Shown here piece by piece: positions 9,321 through 17,740 of a stretch of 40,136 nucleotides of DNA; positions within the stretch are counted from its first letter, which is position 1, and each line of letters begins with the position of its first letter. Source of the DNA: Acidobacteriota bacterium (GTDB lineage: Bacteria > Acidobacteriota > Terriglobia > Acidiferrales > UBA7541); assembly GCA_003223215.1 (NCBI GenBank), contig QHYH01000128.1, forward strand, positions 1-40,136. The letters are read 5' to 3'. A program made the translations under genes and the position numbers. Below the pieces are notes generated by a model. The model made no database searches. It was given only the letters and a program-made list of their open reading frames with translations, and was not told the DNA's origin.

Positions 9321-9671
9321 CGGACTCTCCCACGGTGCAAAGCAAGCCTAAAGCAAGAATCGCTGGAATATGTACAAAGCTTGCCAGCACACTCGTAGGT
9401 TGGTCGAGGTCGCTGGCATTTTCCACCGCATCTTTCGACGAAGGGACGAAAGGAGCACGGGGTCCGTTCTGGCATCCGACCCGGGATACCACGTAAGCAG
9501 TCCGGAGGCCAGAGCGGCACCCGACAAGAACAGTACACGTCGGTCGACAGTCTTCCCTGCGCCAAAATCAAGTTCGGTGGTGAGCCCCGTTTTGGAAAAG
9601 CACCGGCCACGCCCTTTGGGTGGCAACTCCGTATCGCTACAGACAGCGGAGGCCAGGGGCATCGCCCTTCG
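9321..9671. other. Intergenic region, no supported gene
   Basis: This 351-bp gap lies between the end of the GH127 gene and the start of the DUF2059 gene. Short frames exist on both strands (for example 9348-9662 on minus) but have no ribosome site and no recognisable family. The DUF2059 Shine-Dalgarno (GGGAGAG) is at its left edge. I see no clear terminator hairpin. Confidence 0.5.
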
Positions 9672-11741
9672 TCACGCGCTTACAGCCGGCGTCCAAACCT
9701 GCATCGGTGTAGCGGCGCGGTTGGCCCACCCGTAGTAGGGAATGAACGTAAGAGTGGTCGCGTGCTTCTCGGAAGTTTCCGGCCGGTAGCGGAAGTATAG
9801 CCCGGCGGTTGAACTGGATCTGTCGTAGAGCGCCCCCATGCACTTCAGTACGAGGACGCCTCCCAACAGGTCATCGCGGAACTCTTCCTGAAATGGCGCT
9901 GAGGACTTTTGATTGACATCAAGGCGGACGTCTCGGAGTGCAACTCCTTCAGGTTGGTCGAGTTGTTCCAGGCAGTAAACGAGCGGGCCGCGCTGTATGG
10001 CCACGCGGCCGTAGTCGTCAACAACGCGTGGATTCGCCGCAACCAGATGTGTTGTCAGATCGAATTTCACGCTAATGACATCGCCCGGCTCCCACCGCCG
10101 TCGCAGCGCAAGGTACTGGCCAGGGGTGGCTCCCGAAACCGCTTTTCCGTTGACCTTCACCTGCGTATGGTCAGACCATCCGGGAATCCGCAAGTAAAGC
10201 GTGAATTCCACTGGTTTCTCCGGTGTGATCGTGATGTCCCCCACACCATTCCACGGGTACTTTGTTTTTTGTTGTACCTTCAACGCGGTCCCATTCTCAA
10301 GGTGCCAATCGAGCACGGAATCGTCGTAAAGGTGAAGATAAAGGCCTTCGGAGCTGGTGCTATAGAAATAGCCTGGCAGCGAAGCAAACGTGCGCTCGAG
10401 GTTCGGCGGGCAGCAGGTGACGTCATACCAGGGATTGCGGATATGGTCGCCGCTTGAAGGATCGAACCCCAGCGGATTGCGGTAGCAGTAAAGCGTTCCA
10501 TCCAGAGACATGCCGGAGTTGATCCCGTTGTACAGGGCGCGCTCAATGACGTCGGCATATTTAGCGTCACCGGTTGCAGCGAGCATGCGCCAATTCCACA
10601 TCATGTTGCCGATGGCGGCGCAGCTCTCGCCGTAAGCGGTGAAGTTCGGAAGCTCGTACGGATCGCCAAAGGCTTCGCCGTCGCTGCGTGCTCCAACTCC
10701 GCCCGTCACGTACATCTGGTGATTGACCAGGTCGTCCCAAAGAGTGTTTAGCGTTTTCCAGTAGGCTTGGTCACCGGTTTCCAGATAGTAGTCCGTCGCG
10801 CCACAGCACGCGTACATGGCGCGCACTGCGTGTCCCTCAAGATGCGTGCGTGAGGTGAAGGGGATTCCACAAAAGTGGTAGACGTATCCGCGGTGCGGCA
10901 CTTTGATGCGATCATCGCCCTGAAGAATATAGCCAGCCAGTTCGAGGTGACGTTTATCTCCCGTGGTTCGATACAGTTCAATAAGGGCAAGCTCAATTTC
11001 CGGATGACCGGAGAAGATCGGCTTTTTGTCCGGCCCGGGACCGAAATTCGGAAGCAAAAAGCCATCGACAAAATGGATTCCGGCTTCCAATAGAGTGCTA
11101 TCGCCCGTTGCGCGGTAGTAGGCAATCGCACCCTGAAGAAGGTGGCCGATGTTGTACAACTCATGGCCCCATCGTTGAACTTCGGGGGTCATGCGATCCT
11201 TAGCGCGGTCACCAACGTAATAGGTGTTCAGGTATCCGCTGGGCTCCTGAACCGCGACAACCTCTTTGATGATTTTATCTGCCATAGTGCGCAGTTCGGG
11301 AAGATCAGCGGACTCGAGCGCGAAGCCCGCCGCTTCGGTCCATTTGTAGACATCTGAATCGGAAAATACCGGCCCACGCTGAGAAGCGTCGCTCTGGCCC
11401 GCCAAGCGCAGGAAATTGTCCATCCTGCCGTTAGCCTGGAGCAGCTTTTCCATGGACGGGATGCTCTTCTCCACGTTTGTCTGGCGTCGAGCTGCCCAGA
11501 AGCCAGACGTGACGGTTACCGCGTGGACGGGCACGTTCCGCAACTTGGCGTAGGGAGATTTGACCAGGTTCAGCACGCCTTGATTCTTCCATTCGGAACC
11601 CGTTGAGGAACCGGCAGCAGCGGTAGACGATGCCAGTTTGCGTTCACTCGAGAGCGAAAGGTCTCCCAGCGAAGCTACTGTCGCCGCCGAAATGGCGGAG
11701 CTGACGAATTGGCGACGTGAAATCTCAGATCCTTTTGTCAT
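9672..11741 (-). CDS. GH127 beta-L-arabinofuranosidase, Tat-exported
   Basis: The 689-residue enzyme is predicted to release beta-L-arabinofuranose from extensin-like glycoproteins or pectic side chains in the periplasm. A twin-arginine motif SRRQFVSS (residues 9-16) precedes a hydrophobic stretch. The DUF1680 (alpha/alpha)6 domain follows, with GHELYNIGHLLQGAIAYYRATGD and HPEIELALIELYRTTGD. The catalytic zinc-cysteine set of the HypBA1 family is present: Glu372-x-Cys374 in YGESCA and Cys443-Cys444 in TCCPPN, where the first Cys of the pair is the known nucleophile. A beta-sandwich C-terminus contains LRIPGW. GGAGG sits 5 nt before the ATG. It lies downstream of receptor 2 and a broken araA on the same strand and may share their transcript. 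Confidence 0.93.
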   Translation of the reverse strand: MTKGSEISRRQFVSSAISAATVASLGDLSLSSERKLASSTAAAGSSTGSEWKNQGVLNLVKSPYAKLRNVPVHAVTVTSGFWAARRQTNVEKSIPSMEKLLQANGRMDNFLRLAGQSDASQRGPVFSDSDVYKWTEAAGFALESADLPELRTMADKIIKEVVAVQEPSGYLNTYYVGDRAKDRMTPEVQRWGHELYNIGHLLQGAIAYYRATGDSTLLEAGIHFVDGFLLPNFGPGPDKKPIFSGHPEIELALIELYRTTGDKRHLELAGYILQGDDRIKVPHRGYVYHFCGIPFTSRTHLEGHAVRAMYACCGATDYYLETGDQAYWKTLNTLWDDLVNHQMYVTGGVGARSDGEAFGDPYELPNFTAYGESCAAIGNMMWNWRMLAATGDAKYADVIERALYNGINSGMSLDGTLYCYRNPLGFDPSSGDHIRNPWYDVTCCPPNLERTFASLPGYFYSTSSEGLYLHLYDDSVLDWHLENGTALKVQQKTKYPWNGVGDITITPEKPVEFTLYLRIPGWSDHTQVKVNGKAVSGATPGQYLALRRRWEPGDVISVKFDLTTHLVAANPRVVDDYGRVAIQRGPLVYCLEQLDQPEGVALRDVRLDVNQKSSAPFQEEFRDDLLGGVLVLKCMGALYDRSSSTAGLYFRYRPETSEKHATTLTFIPYYGWANRAATPMQVWTPAVSA

Positions 11742-11818
11742 ATCGACCTCCGGGCCGCACTGTTCACTTGAAGGGTTGCGCAGAAGTCATGCCACCCTTC
11801 TTCGGAGCGAATCAGCGC

Positions 11819-12226
11819 CTAATGCCATCCCCCCGCCAAATGATAATAAGCATCGTTCCATTTCAGCGCATTCATAAAATCAGGAATCTTCGTGTCCCGA
11901 TCGATCACCAGGCACTTCATTCCCGCAATTTCCGCAAAATGCCGGGGATGTGCCGTCGTCAAAGTTTGGCTAAGCCCCGTATGATGCGAGGCTCCCGCGA
12001 AGATCCAGGCAGTAGCCGCCATCTTGAGGTTGGGTTCGCGTACCCAGGGCGGAATAGCGCAGTTGATTTGCGCGGCAACTTTGTCGCCTTCCGTGACGGC
12101 GACATTCCGCATGTTGTTGCCGAGCCGGGCAATTCGCAACTGCTGGGCGTCGTGCCGCGCAAGCAGCGCATGTCCAGGTGGCAAGCTCTGAGTGAATGTT
12201 TGGATCGCGCCAAGAACCGACGATGT
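11819..12226 (-). pseudogene. araA: Broken L-arabinose isomerase gene, C-terminal part only
   Basis: The frame encodes AATAWIFAGASHHTGLSQ, HFAEIAGMKCLVIDRDTKIPDF and ALKWNDAYYHLAGG, which align by eye with the end of bacterial AraA (AWILAGGAHHT, FAEM..I...VID.DT...FK..LRWNEVYY). About 75 residues are clear. The 50 before that are weakly alike, and the roughly 370 upstream residues of a normal AraA are missing. There is no start codon with a ribosome site; the frame opens directly against the stop codon of receptor 2. It ends with TAG at 11819-11821, 78 bp before the GH127 start. AraA normally converts L-arabinose to L-ribulose, so its relic here supports an arabinose-related history for the locus. 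Confidence 0.8.
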
Positions 12227-12227
12227 T

Positions 12228-15200
12228 CTAGAAGCTCAGCTTGCCTCCAATCTGCCACCAGCGTGGAAGCGTCTGGGCGGTCACGCGGCCAAAGTTCCCC
12301 GCACTTAGATCGCCCTGGATGTTCTGGAAATTCGGATGATTGAAAAGGTTGAAGAGCTCAAAGCGAAACTGGAAATTAAGCCTTTCCGTGATGTGCGTAT
12401 TCTTATAAACCGTCGTGTCGGTCTGGATGAACGCGGGGTTGCGGAATGGGTTAAACTTCTCGTTCCCTTGGGTGCCTTGGGCAGGCGCGGTGAACTGCCC
12501 GGACGCAAAAACTCCGCTTAGGTAAGCGCTCCGCGAGGTGCCCTGCTGATAGCTGCTCACGTTCGGATAGTCGTAGTTATCGCCGTCAGCGTTGTAGTCT
12601 CCACCCGCCGAAAACGACGCACCGGTAAATACCGTAAAAGGATAACCCGTCTGGTAAATGCTGGTCCCGCTGAGTCCCCAACCCCCACTGGCGTGCCCGA
12701 CAAATCCTTGACCGTTTTGTAGACCTGGGAGTTCATAGTTGAAACTAACCGAGAAGCGGTTGGGGACGTCCCACGGTGAAGGCCCGTAGTACTGGTGAGG
12801 ATTGATCGCCGTAGGAAACCTGCTGGCATCATCTTGGGAAGAAGAGCGGGTATACGAGGCATCGACGAAACCACGCCCTACTCTCGCTCGCAGGTCAAAG
12901 GTCACGCCATTATAGTTGCCCACGCGATCATTCTGAGTATAAGCGATAGCACCAAAGCTTGGATTCAGCCGTGTGGGAGCCGAATTGGGTGGCTTGCCGA
13001 TCAAGTCTCCGGGCACAGCATTGATGTCGACGCCGTAGGAAACCAAGCCTCCAGCGTTGCCATGGCCCACGAGATTCGACGTATGAGATCCGCTGTAAAG
13101 TACGCTGGCAACCAGATGACTGGTCAACTTATGTTCGAGCGTCGCTGCAAAAATATATGCGGTTGGGGACACTATGTTCGGATCAATTCCTCCAATCGAT
13201 AGACCCGCACCGACAATTCCCCCGGCCGTGTCTAGACAGGGGGCCGTGGGGCAGAGAGCTGTTCCTGCCAACGCCGGGAATGTAAATCCAAACGGCGGTT
13301 TGCTACTGGTACCCGGAACAAAAACGGGCCGGTTCCCCGGTGCATTTGCGGCGAAGAACGTCGGCAGAATCAAGCCCGGCGGATTGCCTCGGAATTCCTC
13401 CTGGATGTTCGCGGGCGTGAGCCAATTGGAATACATTCCAAACCCTCCTCGCAAGAGCCAATCACCCTTTCCGTTAATGTCCCAAGCGGCAGCAAGACGG
13501 GGAGTGTAGGCCTTGGGAGAACCGTTGACGGCATTATGCGTGGGTTTTGCGAAGCCGGTGGCCACTCTCTGGTCGAAAGTCGCACCGGTGCCAAGATAGA
13601 AATTGCCAAACACCGTCGATGTGGAACGGGAATAAGGGTTTCCTTGATCGTCGAATCGGAAGCCCAGGGTCAAGGTGAGATTGCGACGCGCCTTCCAAGT
13701 GTCTTCGACGAACAGGCCCCAGGTCTTGGAGGCAGCATTCCAATCCCAAAGTTGCTGCTGGCCGGCTATCGGGTCGTACATGACGCCCCCTTCAGTGGCG
13801 GGAGCATCCTGCGCCAGAGCTAACAAGTTGTTAAAGCTGAATGCCGGGTGCGACCAGGGCCCTTGGAACGGTTCCACGTCATCTCCAAACCAGCCCTCAT
13901 ACCCCACTTTCAATACGTGGGCGCCACGAATTTTGGTCAGAACATCCCGCCAATGATAGTTATGCTGGATAAAATTCCCCTGAGCGAAGCCGAGACCGTA
14001 TCCGAGATTCTGCCCCGTCACGCTGATGCCTGGAATAGTAAAGTCGCCGGTCTCGTCAAGCTTTCCCTCGATGCGATTCTGAGCGAAGACGGCTTCATTC
14101 AGCAGCGTTGGGCTGAATGTATGAGTCCAATTGACTTGGAAAGCGCGCTCCCAGGTACTGTTCGTCGTCGAGAACTGCGGGATCGCCGCGGGCCCGCCGT
14201 AGTTAAGCAACGTGCGAAAGAAACTGCCGTAGATGCGGTCATTTTTGAAGTACTTGTCCACACGGACGAAATATTGCGTACCATTGCGGAAATTGGTGGC
14301 GTTGAAAGCTCCCGAATCGATCATCGGCGTCGAGCATGGCAAATTGTTCGTTGCGGCGGTTCCGCACGTACCAGGGAAGATATCGTTTGCGGTTTTCAAA
14401 ACCGTTGTCCCTACTATGTGGGTGGGAACGTAGGTATTCAGAATCTTAGTTCCAAACGTATTGGGATAGTTGGTTTGCGCCCACGAAGCAAACGCGCCAT
14501 CTGCAAAGGTCAGTCCTACACCGCCCGTGGAATAGGAAGAACGCAAAGGCTCGACGCCAAAGAAGAAGAAAAATTGGTGGTGCGGGATGATGGGACCGCC
14601 AATCGTCGCGGAGATGTTATTGCTGTGAAAAGGGGCGTAACTCCCAGACGACCCCCGCAGAGAATACTTGGCATACATAGGCTGGTAGTTGAAATAGTCG
14701 CTAGCCAGCCCATGGAAAGTATCTGTGCCGGACTTCGTTGTGAGTGCCGTTTGTAGGCCACTACCACGACCGTATTCGGAGGCGAAGGTATTGACCTGAA
14801 TGTTCGTTTCCTGAATGACGTCGGGGTTGGGTACCAGATTCAAAACTCCTTGCCGAATGTTGCTGGTGACGTCGAGCGAATCAATGGTCCACATGTTGGC
14901 CACGGTGCCCTGCCCGTTGGCGCTAACATCGGCGGCGGTTTCTGTGGAGAAAATGTCCACGCCCGTTCCTGGCGTGCCAGAAGCCACGCCTGGTCCCCCG
15001 GCGAGTCCCAGGCCGGAAACACCAGGGGCTACGCTTATGAGCGACAGCAGGTTGCGGCCTGCGAGCGGCAAGGTAGACAGCTCCTGGGCCTGTAGCGTCT
15101 GTTGATTCCGTGTCTCGGCAGTATTCAGAAGCGGCGGCTCGGTGGTTACCACCACCGATTCAGTAGCCGCGCCAACCTTGAGGGAAATTGGCAAGTTCAA

Positions 15201-15509
15201 ATTCTGATTGGTTTCCAGCGTGAAACTCGTTTCAGACTTGGAGAATCCTTTGGCCTCGACGGTGATTTTGTAAGAGCCGGGAGCAAGGCTCAGGAAACGA
15301 TAGTTCCCAGAGCCGTCGGTCGTGCTCGTAGCAGGAACCCGCGTCACGGTGTTGAGGAGGTCCACTTTGGCCTGCGCCACCACGGCCCCGCTCTGGTCTA
15401 CGACCGTGCCCTGAATACTGGCGGTAAACTGCCCCCAAGCGGGCCCTCCCATAAACAGCATGACCACCAAGAGCCGGGCAACCCGTGACGTATGGCCATT
15501 CATTCGCAT
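12228..15509 (-). CDS. TonB-dependent receptor 2, Oar-like with carboxypeptidase-regulatory-like N-terminus
   Basis: The 1093-residue outer-membrane receptor starts at ATG 15507-15509 or 15501-15503. Both sit behind GGGGGAGGAGG, an excellent ribosome site. The frame is open further up to 15653, but that extension is Arg/Gly-rich and lies over operator DNA. The signal peptide RVARLLVVMLFMGGPAWG is followed by a carboxypeptidase-regulatory-like domain (ASIQGTVVDQSGAVVAQAKVDL..SGNYRFLSLAPGSYKITVEAKGF). The plug contains TLPLAGRNLLSLISVAPGVSG and a ...NTFASEYGRGSG segment. The barrel ends in GGKLSF. It follows a TPR gene and a CRTAC1 gene on the same strand but has its own promoter-operator region. 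An araA relic and GH127 follow, pointing to an arabinose-containing ligand. Confidence 0.92.
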   Translation of the reverse strand: MRMNGHTSRVARLLVVMLFMGGPAWGQFTASIQGTVVDQSGAVVAQAKVDLLNTVTRVPATSTTDGSGNYRFLSLAPGSYKITVEAKGFSKSETSFTLETNQNLNLPISLKVGAATESVVVTTEPPLLNTAETRNQQTLQAQELSTLPLAGRNLLSLISVAPGVSGLGLAGGPGVASGTPGTGVDIFSTETAADVSANGQGTVANMWTIDSLDVTSNIRQGVLNLVPNPDVIQETNIQVNTFASEYGRGSGLQTALTTKSGTDTFHGLASDYFNYQPMYAKYSLRGSSGSYAPFHSNNISATIGGPIIPHHQFFFFFGVEPLRSSYSTGGVGLTFADGAFASWAQTNYPNTFGTKILNTYVPTHIVGTTVLKTANDIFPGTCGTAATNNLPCSTPMIDSGAFNATNFRNGTQYFVRVDKYFKNDRIYGSFFRTLLNYGGPAAIPQFSTTNSTWERAFQVNWTHTFSPTLLNEAVFAQNRIEGKLDETGDFTIPGISVTGQNLGYGLGFAQGNFIQHNYHWRDVLTKIRGAHVLKVGYEGWFGDDVEPFQGPWSHPAFSFNNLLALAQDAPATEGGVMYDPIAGQQQLWDWNAASKTWGLFVEDTWKARRNLTLTLGFRFDDQGNPYSRSTSTVFGNFYLGTGATFDQRVATGFAKPTHNAVNGSPKAYTPRLAAAWDINGKGDWLLRGGFGMYSNWLTPANIQEEFRGNPPGLILPTFFAANAPGNRPVFVPGTSSKPPFGFTFPALAGTALCPTAPCLDTAGGIVGAGLSIGGIDPNIVSPTAYIFAATLEHKLTSHLVASVLYSGSHTSNLVGHGNAGGLVSYGVDINAVPGDLIGKPPNSAPTRLNPSFGAIAYTQNDRVGNYNGVTFDLRARVGRGFVDASYTRSSSQDDASRFPTAINPHQYYGPSPWDVPNRFSVSFNYELPGLQNGQGFVGHASGGWGLSGTSIYQTGYPFTVFTGASFSAGGDYNADGDNYDYPNVSSYQQGTSRSAYLSGVFASGQFTAPAQGTQGNEKFNPFRNPAFIQTDTTVYKNTHITERLNFQFRFELFNLFNHPNFQNIQGDLSAGNFGRVTAQTLPRWWQIGGKLSF

Positions 15510-15613
15510 GCGCCTCCTCCCCCGATTAGGTGCAGCGTTCCCACCGAGAAGGGGGTCGCGTTTGCTCCTCCCCACGTCCCGGCAGCCCGTCTCGGGACCA
15601 ATCCATGCACTGG

Positions 15614-15627
15614 TGCAAACGCTTGCA
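15614..15627. promoter_or_regulatory. LacI-type operator, downstream site of receptor 2
   Basis: TGCAAACGCTTGCA matches the general LacI/GalR palindrome TGNAANCGNTTNCA at all ten fixed positions. A full match is expected about 0.04 times by chance in 40 kb of equal-composition DNA. It lies in the leader of receptor 2, with a CATAAT hexamer just upstream on the minus strand. The likely ligand is the LacI-family protein at 36010-37086. Confidence 0.65.
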
Positions 15628-15713
15628 TTATGATGCCGAAATGCTTGCCGCAACCCGGCTTCAACACACAGAAATCCTAATATTTCCGCTGGTATACTGC
15701 CGGCACCTCAAAA

Positions 15714-15727
15714 AGAAACCGCTTGCA
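15714..15727. promoter_or_regulatory. LacI-type operator at the predicted start site of receptor 2
   Basis: AGAAACCGCTTGCA matches TGNAANCGNTTNCA at 9 of 10 fixed positions. It begins 7 nt after the predicted -10 box on the minus strand, so it would cover about +1 to +14, a classic repressor position. Its start is exactly 100 bp from that of the second operator, which would allow DNA looping. Confidence 0.6.
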
Positions 15728-15734
15728 AGTACTG

Positions 15735-15763
15735 CCGATATCACGAACCATTGGGGATGTCAA
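15735..15763 (-). promoter_or_regulatory. Predicted sigma70 promoter of receptor 2
   Basis: On the minus strand a perfect TTGACA (plus-strand 15758-15763) is followed after 17 bp by TATCGG (plus-strand 15735-15740). The -10 box is weak (3 of 6), but the perfect -35 and the A/T-rich repeats directly upstream could compensate. An operator sits immediately downstream. Confidence 0.55.
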
Positions 15764-15764
15764 C

Positions 15765-15797
15765 AAAAATTCATCGCAAAAATTCATCGAAAAATTC
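15765..15797. repeat. Three short direct repeats, UP-element-like
   Basis: AAAAATTCATCGC, AAAAATTCATCG and AAAAATTC follow each other without gaps (periods 13 and 12 bp). On the minus strand they end just before the TTGACA box of receptor 2, in the region where RNA polymerase alpha subunits or an activator would bind. A/T tracts repeating near the helical turn also suggest intrinsic bending. Confidence 0.5.
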
Positions 15798-15852
15798 TGC
15801 GAGCAAGTGCGTGGGAGCGGGAAGATGCCCTTCAAGCGTCTCCGCGTTCCGG

Positions 15853-17619
15853 TTAGCTCTTGGACCATCCGCGATTCGGGATGCGTCCAACCCCTTCTTT
15901 AAGCGTGATCAACTGATTTGCGGACACTTGCCTGAATTTCTCATGCAGTCCGCTCGGCCAGAACACCTCCACCTCCACAGTCGGGGAATTGCCCAGGCCA
16001 AAATGAAGCCGGGGATCGTTGCAGGAGTAAAAACTGGCCTGGCTCACGACCGCCTGCGCCTGCACTCCCGCACTGTAATGGACCAGCACGCGGGCACCGA
16101 TGGCGCTCCGGTTGGACTTTACGCCTTCCAGCTTCACCTTGAGCCAGTTGGCTTTCCCCGCGACGTCATTCCGCAGCAGCGAAGGCGGCTCGTTAAGATT
16201 GACAATCAACACATCCACGTCACCATCGTTGTCGAAATCTCCGAAGGCGCATCCACGGCTGCAATGGGCCGCCGCGACCCCCGGGCCCGCCGCTTCGATT
16301 AGCTCTTCGAAAACACCTTTGCCGAGATTGCGAAAGATGGCCCGCGGCGTTTTGTTGGCATACTGCGGCAGTTTCTTTTCCACCTCAGGATAAACGTTGC
16401 CGGTAACCATAAAAACATCCGGGCAGCCGTCGTTATCGAGGTCGTTTATTCCGGCACCCCAACAGACATAGCGGGTTTCCACGCCCACGCGGGAGGGCCG
16501 TGTTTCGTCATCAAAGTAGCCCTTGCCGTCGTTGCGATACAGACCATTGGCGTCATCTGCAAAATGGGTCTTGAAGAGATCCAAATGCCCATCCAGATTG
16601 TAGTCTCCGATTCCTACGCCCATGCCTGCCTGCTCCATGCCATCGTCGCTCAGGGCCACGCCGCGCAAGACGCCTTCTTCGCGAAACGTTCCATCGTGGT
16701 TGTTCATGAAGAGCAAGCTGGGCGTGGAATCGCAGGCAACGTAGATGTCGGGCCAACCGTCCTCGTCAAAATCCGCAGCAACCACCGTCATGCCATACGT
16801 CTGCGTCGCCTTGCTGATTCCCGCTTGCTCTGACACCTCGGTGAATGTCCCGTCTCCATTGTTGCGAAAAAGCGAGTGCCTCCCCGTCGGCAGTCCTCTG
16901 GGACCGCACTCGACGGGGATGCCTTTCCAATTGCAATTCGTGTTGGCCCCGGGCACCGGTGCGTGTTCGATGGAGAATCGCACGTAGTTCGAAACAAACA
17001 GGTCCAAGTGCCCGTCACGGTTATAGTCCAGGAATGCGCATCCAGCGCCCCAGCGCGGCTGCTCATTCCACAGCCCGGCAGCCTTCGTCACGTCGGTAAA
17101 GGTTCCATCCCCATTGTTGTGATAGAGCCGGTTTTGTCCGAAATAAGTACAGAAAATATCGTCGAATCCGTCGTTGTCGTAGTCTCCTATGCAAACACCG
17201 CAAGCCCAGCCAACAGCCTGCAAGCCAGATTTTTCAGTTACGTCCGTGAAGGTGCCATCGCGATTATTTCTATAGAGGCGGTTCGTGGCGTCAGCGGGAT
17301 GGCCATCGAGGCGCGTCCCCGAAAGCAAAAAGATATCCATCCAGCCGTCATTGTCGTAATCGAGAAACGCACATCCGCAGCCGGTAGCCTCTAAGATATA
17401 CTTCTTGCTCTCCACTCCACCATAAACTACCGGGGCGCCGAGCCCCGCGGCGGAGGCCACATCCACAAAATGAGCGTGGAAAGGACGCCCGGAAGGGGCT
17501 GGTCTCGGCACAGGTTTTGCTATGTGCGTGGCTACGCCTTGCGCGAGCAGGCGCATGGCATTCGTTGCAAACGCCGATCCCAGGGAGAGCTGCACAAACG
17601 CGCGCCGCGTGAAAATCAT
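15853..17619 (-). CDS. CRTAC1-family protein 1: FG-GAP propeller with ASPIC/UnbV domain
   Basis: The 588-residue protein is predicted to be exported by Tat (TRRAFVQLSLG at the N-terminus) and to fold as a seven-bladed propeller. Seven calcium-loop motifs of the type DYDNDGWxDIF are visible (for example [41 protein letters not shown]). Most are coupled to a [11 protein letters not shown]-like strand. The last 90 residues (NWLKVKLEGVKSNRSAIGARV ... DPRLHFGLG ... VFWPSG) are the ASPIC/UnbV domain. The enzymatic or binding role of bacterial CRTAC1 proteins is not established; glycan or protein binding is inferred from context. It lies 121 nt behind a secreted TPR gene and ahead of receptor 2. Confidence 0.88.
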   Translation of the reverse strand: MIFTRRAFVQLSLGSAFATNAMRLLAQGVATHIAKPVPRPAPSGRPFHAHFVDVASAAGLGAPVVYGGVESKKYILEATGCGCAFLDYDNDGWMDIFLLSGTRLDGHPADATNRLYRNNRDGTFTDVTEKSGLQAVGWACGVCIGDYDNDGFDDIFCTYFGQNRLYHNNGDGTFTDVTKAAGLWNEQPRWGAGCAFLDYNRDGHLDLFVSNYVRFSIEHAPVPGANTNCNWKGIPVECGPRGLPTGRHSLFRNNGDGTFTEVSEQAGISKATQTYGMTVVAADFDEDGWPDIYVACDSTPSLLFMNNHDGTFREEGVLRGVALSDDGMEQAGMGVGIGDYNLDGHLDLFKTHFADDANGLYRNDGKGYFDDETRPSRVGVETRYVCWGAGINDLDNDGCPDVFMVTGNVYPEVEKKLPQYANKTPRAIFRNLGKGVFEELIEAAGPGVAAAHCSRGCAFGDFDNDGDVDVLIVNLNEPPSLLRNDVAGKANWLKVKLEGVKSNRSAIGARVLVHYSAGVQAQAVVSQASFYSCNDPRLHFGLGNSPTVEVEVFWPSGLHEKFRQVSANQLITLKEGVGRIPNRGWSKS

Positions 17620-17740
17620 TCCAAAAGATGCTCCCCTGGCTTTTTGAGCGTCGAGTCCAGGCCGCTATCCGTTTACCAACAAGAAAGACACCATCTTATC
17701 CTTCCCGTTGGCTGGAATCGGCACCACATTCGTTCGCATC

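Larger units (their letters stand above)
15510..15852 (-). promoter_or_regulatory. Regulatory region of receptor 2 (343 bp, no gene)
   Basis: Reading on the minus strand, this gap holds an A/T-rich triple repeat (15765-15797), a TTGACA promoter (15735-15763), an operator over the expected start site (15714-15727), a second operator (15614-15627) and the GGAGGAGG ribosome site. The predicted leader is about 220 nt. Short frames here carry no recognisable protein. Confidence 0.6.

Noticed and set aside
9348-9662. 104-residue minus-strand frame between GH127 and DUF2059
   Set aside because: It has a hydrophobic stretch (VLFLSGAALASGLLTWY), but there is no ribosome site, frames on both strands are equally long here and no family is recognised.
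13848-14756. 302-residue plus-strand frame opposite receptor 2
   Set aside because: Antisense shadow of a receptor barrel; no start signals or homology pattern.
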